From NCBI RefSeq assembly GCF_001625215.2, contig NC_030381.2, positions 52,351,214-52,415,213 on the forward strand: a DNA stretch of 64,000 nt, given 5' to 3'. The notes beneath the pieces are model-generated. The model was not told the DNA's origin, made no database searches, and was given only the letters and a program-made list of their open reading frames with translations. Of the stretch, positions 59,677-64,000 are shown in pieces (positions within the stretch are counted from its first letter, which is position 1; each line of letters starts with the position of its first letter). The translations under genes were made by a program, and so were the position numbers. This DNA is from Daucus carota subsp. sativus. Its lineage: Eukaryota; Streptophyta; Magnoliopsida; Apiales; Apiaceae.

Positions 59677-62600
59677 AGCTTAAAAACACAATCTTTCTTT
59701 ACAGATTCTTTAAAAATCCAAACTTTGGATAGAAGCTTTGAGAAATCATAGTTTAATAGTTATATACGATTGTATAGCTCTAAAGGGTGTTTATGAAATA
59801 GGTATATTTAGTCAATGGCATGAAAAGATTGAAATAATGTTAGCCAAATTTAGAGGGGTTTTGAGTACTCTCTCTTTTCACCTTGAAAAAAGTGAAGTTG
59901 TGAAGTTACAGAGTAGGGGTAATGGTGAAAGAGATAGAACCAAGAAAGAACTGGAGAGAGAGGGGGAGAGATGATGGGGTGAGTGTATTATTCGATGAAG
60001 AAAAAGATGAGAGATGTTGCAGGGCTAGCTTGTTCTGAGCAGAAACAGATGTAGTTATGCAGAAGTAGGCAGTAGCTTTTACACAGCTATTATTATGTAT
60101 GTATATATGTGATGTGTCCTTTTACAGTTTTACAGTACTTTGAAAGTAATGCATTATGCATATCTCTCTCTCATTATTCACTTGCAGTCTCTTTTATCAG
60201 AGAAAAGAGAAATGTAAATATACAGGAGAGAGAGAGAGAGAAGTAATGCAGAGGACTCAAGTCAAGGGGCTGTTTGGATTCATTTCGGCTTCGGTGGCGG
60301 GTTTAATTTAGCCGATCATTTTTAATCAATACGGTGAGATACGATGGCATTCGAGATTAAATTGTTGAATTTGTTTGTACTCAAAAGGATTTTATTACTA
60401 TGTGTTTATGGGTGTTTTATTAAAAGGAGCATTTAGTATTTACTACATGTGTTTATGTGAAGTCTTGAATTTTGTATATAAATGGTTTGTTATAAAGCAT
60501 CTCTCCCAAAATGATAATAGAACCATTCCCTTGTGAAGATAGAGCATGTTGGAGTTCTTATGGTAGGAGGGACCATGTCAAGTTCAATGACAAGAATATC
60601 CAACAACTCCTTTGCAAACCCAGACATAAATTAATGTACCATCAAACTTCAAGTTCATAAACCATATTTTTGAACATTAACAAACATTAAAAATTATCTT
60701 CTCTCCATCTATAGTGTCTTTGGTTAGAATCAATGAATTATCCAGCTTGCATATGTAAACTATCAGTCCCTCCTTTTTCAAAGGGATAAGGGGCAAAACT
60801 GATATTATGGGGATAGGTGTATGGTTTCAAGTTCGACTCTCGACAAAAATGATATAAATTCGACGTTATCTAGCGTTTTAGATTGTAAAATGATATTTAG
60901 AATCATTTTGTCTGATAATGATATTCGAGTATAGTTGAAAAATGTTAGATTAAACTTTTACCAAAAAAATATGAAAGTATTGGTAAATTGTATTTGGAAA
61001 AAGTGCAAATGAATTTTAACTTTGAAGTTGCATAGCAAAAAGCTCCAATGAAGCAAGTTTTTGGCCTGTTGTATTTGTTCCATTTCATTTCACTGTGAAA
61101 TGTGTACGATAAAAACGCAGAAGATTCACATGCTGTTGCTCCCCTTGTGGAGAAATGTCTGACTCTATGCATGCTGTGGAACTGCAAACTTACCAGAGTT
61201 TTGTTTTTGGTACTTTTTTGTTTTAAAATGCTAATTAGCCATTCATTAGTCCCAATAACATCAATGTCAAAAATGATTTGTGATGTCAAAATAATTATTT
61301 TCTCAATAATTTTGTAAATGAAATTAAATAAAGATTAACAAACTTGTTATTTGTCTCTATAATCCTACTTTCATGTTTAACGACAACTATAGAAACATTT
61401 ATACTAGGACATTTAGCACCAAATATAACATTTTGCTAAAACCAAGTTTAGCATCCTCTTTTTAGAATTATGATTTTCGACGAATATCACTGAAAAATTA
61501 ATTTTGAGTCTCCGCATTTCATTATTATAATTACCAACTGTTCCGAAATCGTGATTCCGGACCATAATCTCCAGATCATGACTTACTATTGGCACATTAT
61601 TCTTCACTACACATGCTTGTTTTGGGGGATTTGAAATCTCATGAGAATGAAAAGGGGGAAGGGGGATAATGCAGTACTGGCTCCTGGTAAATCACATGCA
61701 AGGCGTTTCAACTGGGGAAGAAAAAATGGGTCCAGAAACGAAGCAAATTATATGTACCCTTCTGGCTCACCCACTGCACCCTAATCAATATTGCTGTATT
61801 TATGGCCTGGTGAGCCCCAACTGCTCAGCCCCCATTCATTTTCTCATCATACCATTTCTTTCACCTTTTATCTTTCAAGTTTCAACACAAAAGATCAACA
61901 GGATTCTCGTTCCCAACTTTCGAGTTTTGCTTTTATCTTTCAAGTTTCAACACAAAAGATCAACAGGATTCTCGTTCCCAACTTTCGAGTTTTGTTGTCA
62001 CTGCCAAATTATTGAACCCACACTCAACTTAAAATGTTCATTTTTTTTCTTTCACAGCATGATATATGATGTATTAATATGCAGTGACGGAATCAGGAGG
62101 GGAAATATTCGAATAGACTTCGAAAATTTTCAAGATGTTTGACCGTTCCTAATGCCGATTAAACGTTCCCGATAGATATCGAAGAAAAGGCCCCAAACAT
62201 CATAGTTTGGAATTAAAATATCTTAAATATCACATCCAGAAAATATGATCATGACTCCAAATACCACATTAAAATAACATTCTAAAATGACGAGATCATA
62301 TTTTTGGACATGATATTTGAGATATTACTGTTTCAAATTGTGACAAAGGCTCTGACAACCAGGAGATAGAGATTGCAAAACCAGAAGCCATCAAGAATTT
62401 AACCAAACAATTCTCAAGACTCACGGTTAAGTTGATCGGCCCAATCCAACAGAACTAATCAAACCCAACAAAATATCCAAGGAGTGGCCTTTTTCTTGTA
62501 TTCTAATAACTTCTATCTGAATATTTAAGCTACCTCAAAACTGTGTGTTCTAATGGAATATGGATGGGGGGATATCAAGCAATATGATTACAGTTTTAAT

Positions 62601-63391
62601 GTTATCCCTGCCATAATCCACTCAATCTAGTGGCAAAAACTTCAAGAACAGAACATAAAGTTTCGGGCTCAGCATCAGTTGATCACAAGAACTAACACGG
62701 TTAAGTGATCTAAAAAAGACTTAAGTTTCTCGGGTGTTGCTAATCAGAGAAGCTAGTTCTTAAAAGCTTGCCATTGTCTCCCATTCGCTCAACACTGACA
62801 GTTGACAAACAGGAGGCAATAGGTACAGAGCCGGATGAACCCATCAGTCATCACCATGTCTTACTGATGGTTCTCAGAAGACAGCTTAGATGTGAGATGT
62901 GACCGTTTTTCACATCTGTACAGTAATGGGACGTATAATGTGGTGTCGGGTTTCTAAATTTGCCAACCAGCATACCATCACTACCAAGTCAGAAAAACTT
63001 GAAATGAAGATGGTAAACCTTTTTTCTTCTGCGTTGGCAGAGGTAAGTTACTCTTTTGCGCCAAAAAATTAGTAAACAGCAGACAGAGGAGAAACTACAG
63101 AAAGGAGTAAACCAAGTCTCAATGTAATTACCATTATTTATGTGTAGTCAAAGGAAAAAACCCTATCTGTACCATATTTCAAACTTAAAATGGCATGATC
63201 AGCCAGCAAAAGTGAATAAAAAATTCTACCCTATTAAGGGTTGTATACTAAATTTAGATGGGTAAGAAAAAAGGTAGTAAGAAAATAAGTACAGTTGTGT
63301 GCTATCGTTTATCTATCTGCAACCTACCAATGAGGCTGCTCCGGATAAGGTTGTTAACTGTAGATGAAAAGTTCCCCATCATGAAGACACA
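59677..63391. other. ERECTA 5' region and spacer, no gene seen
   Basis: The first few hundred bases are the 5' untranslated/promoter region, with GA-rich stretches near 59950-59975 and 60226-60242. A perfect 65-bp tandem duplication lies at 61866-61994. A tRNA B-box-like motif (GTTCGACTC) at about 60831 has no matching tRNA. No coding gene is recognisable. Confidence 0.5.
61866..61994. repeat. 65-bp tandem duplication
   Basis: Two identical copies, 61866-61930 and 61931-61994, each running from TTTTATCTTTCAAGTTTC to CGAGTTTTG. No function is apparent. Confidence 0.9.
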
Positions 63392-63562
63392 TCAAACATC
63401 TTGGTGATCCAAGTTTTCACTTACGGGAACTGGTAGAGGTGAATACCGCAAATAAACTTCTTCAGCATCAAGCATCCCTACATCTTCCAACAGGGGATTG
63501 GTGTACAGCCCAATAATTCTCACCAGCGAATTTGAGTGGCCATCCAGGAATACATTAGTAAT
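63392..63562 (-). CDS. Terminal exon of an unrecognised gene
   Basis: On the minus strand an AG acceptor (63564-63563) is followed by an open frame of 56 codons and a TGA at 63392-63394. It reads ITNVFLDGHSNSLVRI then LLEDVGMLDAEEVYLRYSP and ends SENLDHQDV. Codon use and acidic composition look coding, and the acceptor is preceded by a pyrimidine-rich tract. I do not recognise the family. The upstream exons lie beyond the window; another short coding-like stretch (WWEDMYKTDF) is on the same strand at about 63953-64000. Confidence 0.6.
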   Translation of the reverse strand: MTNVFLDGHSNSLVRIIGLYTNPLLEDVGMLDAEEVYLRYSPLPVPVSENLDHQDV

Positions 63563-64000
63563 CTGTTAAAAAAATAATTATATCTTAAACATGCTTTCAA
63601 TTTAGCACAACCAAAGTGTAAACCATGACTAATGAATTCTCAAAAAGAAAAAGGAATGAGAAGCAACAAAACACACTTAATGCAGATGTACTTTGATATA
63701 AATATCAGTTTTTCTAGAAACATGAAACTTGCATAAATCTTCGGTTAGAAATTCCCAGTTTCTCAAGATAAAAGTCAGGGGAGGATATAGAATTTTTTTT
63801 ATTTAAATATATTAAGTTCTTTAGATACTTCTTCTTGTCTGTAAATACAGTGAAATTGGAGAAAAATTTAGGGTCTTCATCAAACTATCTTCTATTTTGC
63901 ATCATAGTTCAAAATTGACCACACAATTACAATGTAAATGAATATCCAACTTATTCTGAAATCCGTCTTGTACATATCTTCCCACCATTTTTTGTCAACA
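63563..64000. other. Intron or spacer at the right edge
   Basis: Mostly AT-rich, probably intron of the gene whose last exon is at 63392-63562. The last 48 bases may hold part of another exon on the minus strand. Confidence 0.35.

Noticed and set aside
60820-60850. tRNA-like B-box motif (GTTCGACTC)
   Set aside because: No A box at the right distance and no cloverleaf, so at most a decayed SINE.

Overview
This is nuclear DNA from a flowering plant, most likely a dicot. The genes have many short GT-AG introns, the non-coding DNA is AT-rich, small terminal-inverted-repeat elements are scattered through introns and spacers, and the recognisable genes are plant families: myosin XI, ERECTA, class XII LRR receptor kinase, F-box/FBA, expansin and prolamin-like proteins. 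I cannot name the species from sequence alone.

Left part, 1-24 kb, reading mainly rightwards. A tRNA-Ser(GCU) gene (1959-2040) lies just upstream of a four-exon alpha/beta-hydrolase gene (2266-4371). Then comes an F-box/FBA gene (5545-6995) whose F-box and C-terminal domain sit in different frames, so it looks broken by a one-base deletion. Next is a locally duplicated neighbourhood: a secreted prolamin-like protein with a huge Pro-rich repeat tail (9901-12555, 884 aa), a chimeric block of F-box 3' end fused to the Pro-rich gene's 3' flank (13745-14890), an expansin relic (about 15675-16127), and a second prolamin-like Pro-rich gene (17117-17818, 233 aa). The first Pro-rich gene is preceded by about three tandem promoter-like units of roughly 465 bp. 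On the minus strand a two-exon non-RD LRR receptor kinase (18820-22072) closes this part.

Middle, 24.6-50.4 kb, minus strand: one very long gene, which I resolve into 38 exons giving 1514 residues. It encodes a myosin XI of the XI-I type, with motor, six IQ motifs, coiled coil and DIL/globular tail. Its introns carry several MITEs, two of them nested pairs, and one intron uses a GC donor.

Right part, 53.1-59.7 kb, minus strand: a complete ERECTA-type receptor kinase, 27 exons and 996 residues, with the LRRs encoded by a row of 69- or 72-nt exons. The last 3.7 kb is spacer plus the terminal exon of an unrecognised minus-strand gene running off the right edge.

The genes do not form one pathway. 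The receptor kinases act at the plasma membrane in development (ERECTA) and probably immunity (class XII). The myosin drives organelle or nuclear movement. The Pro-rich proteins are predicted to be secreted to the cell wall. The most unusual part of the window is the Pro-rich/F-box duplication cluster at 5.5-18.6 kb.
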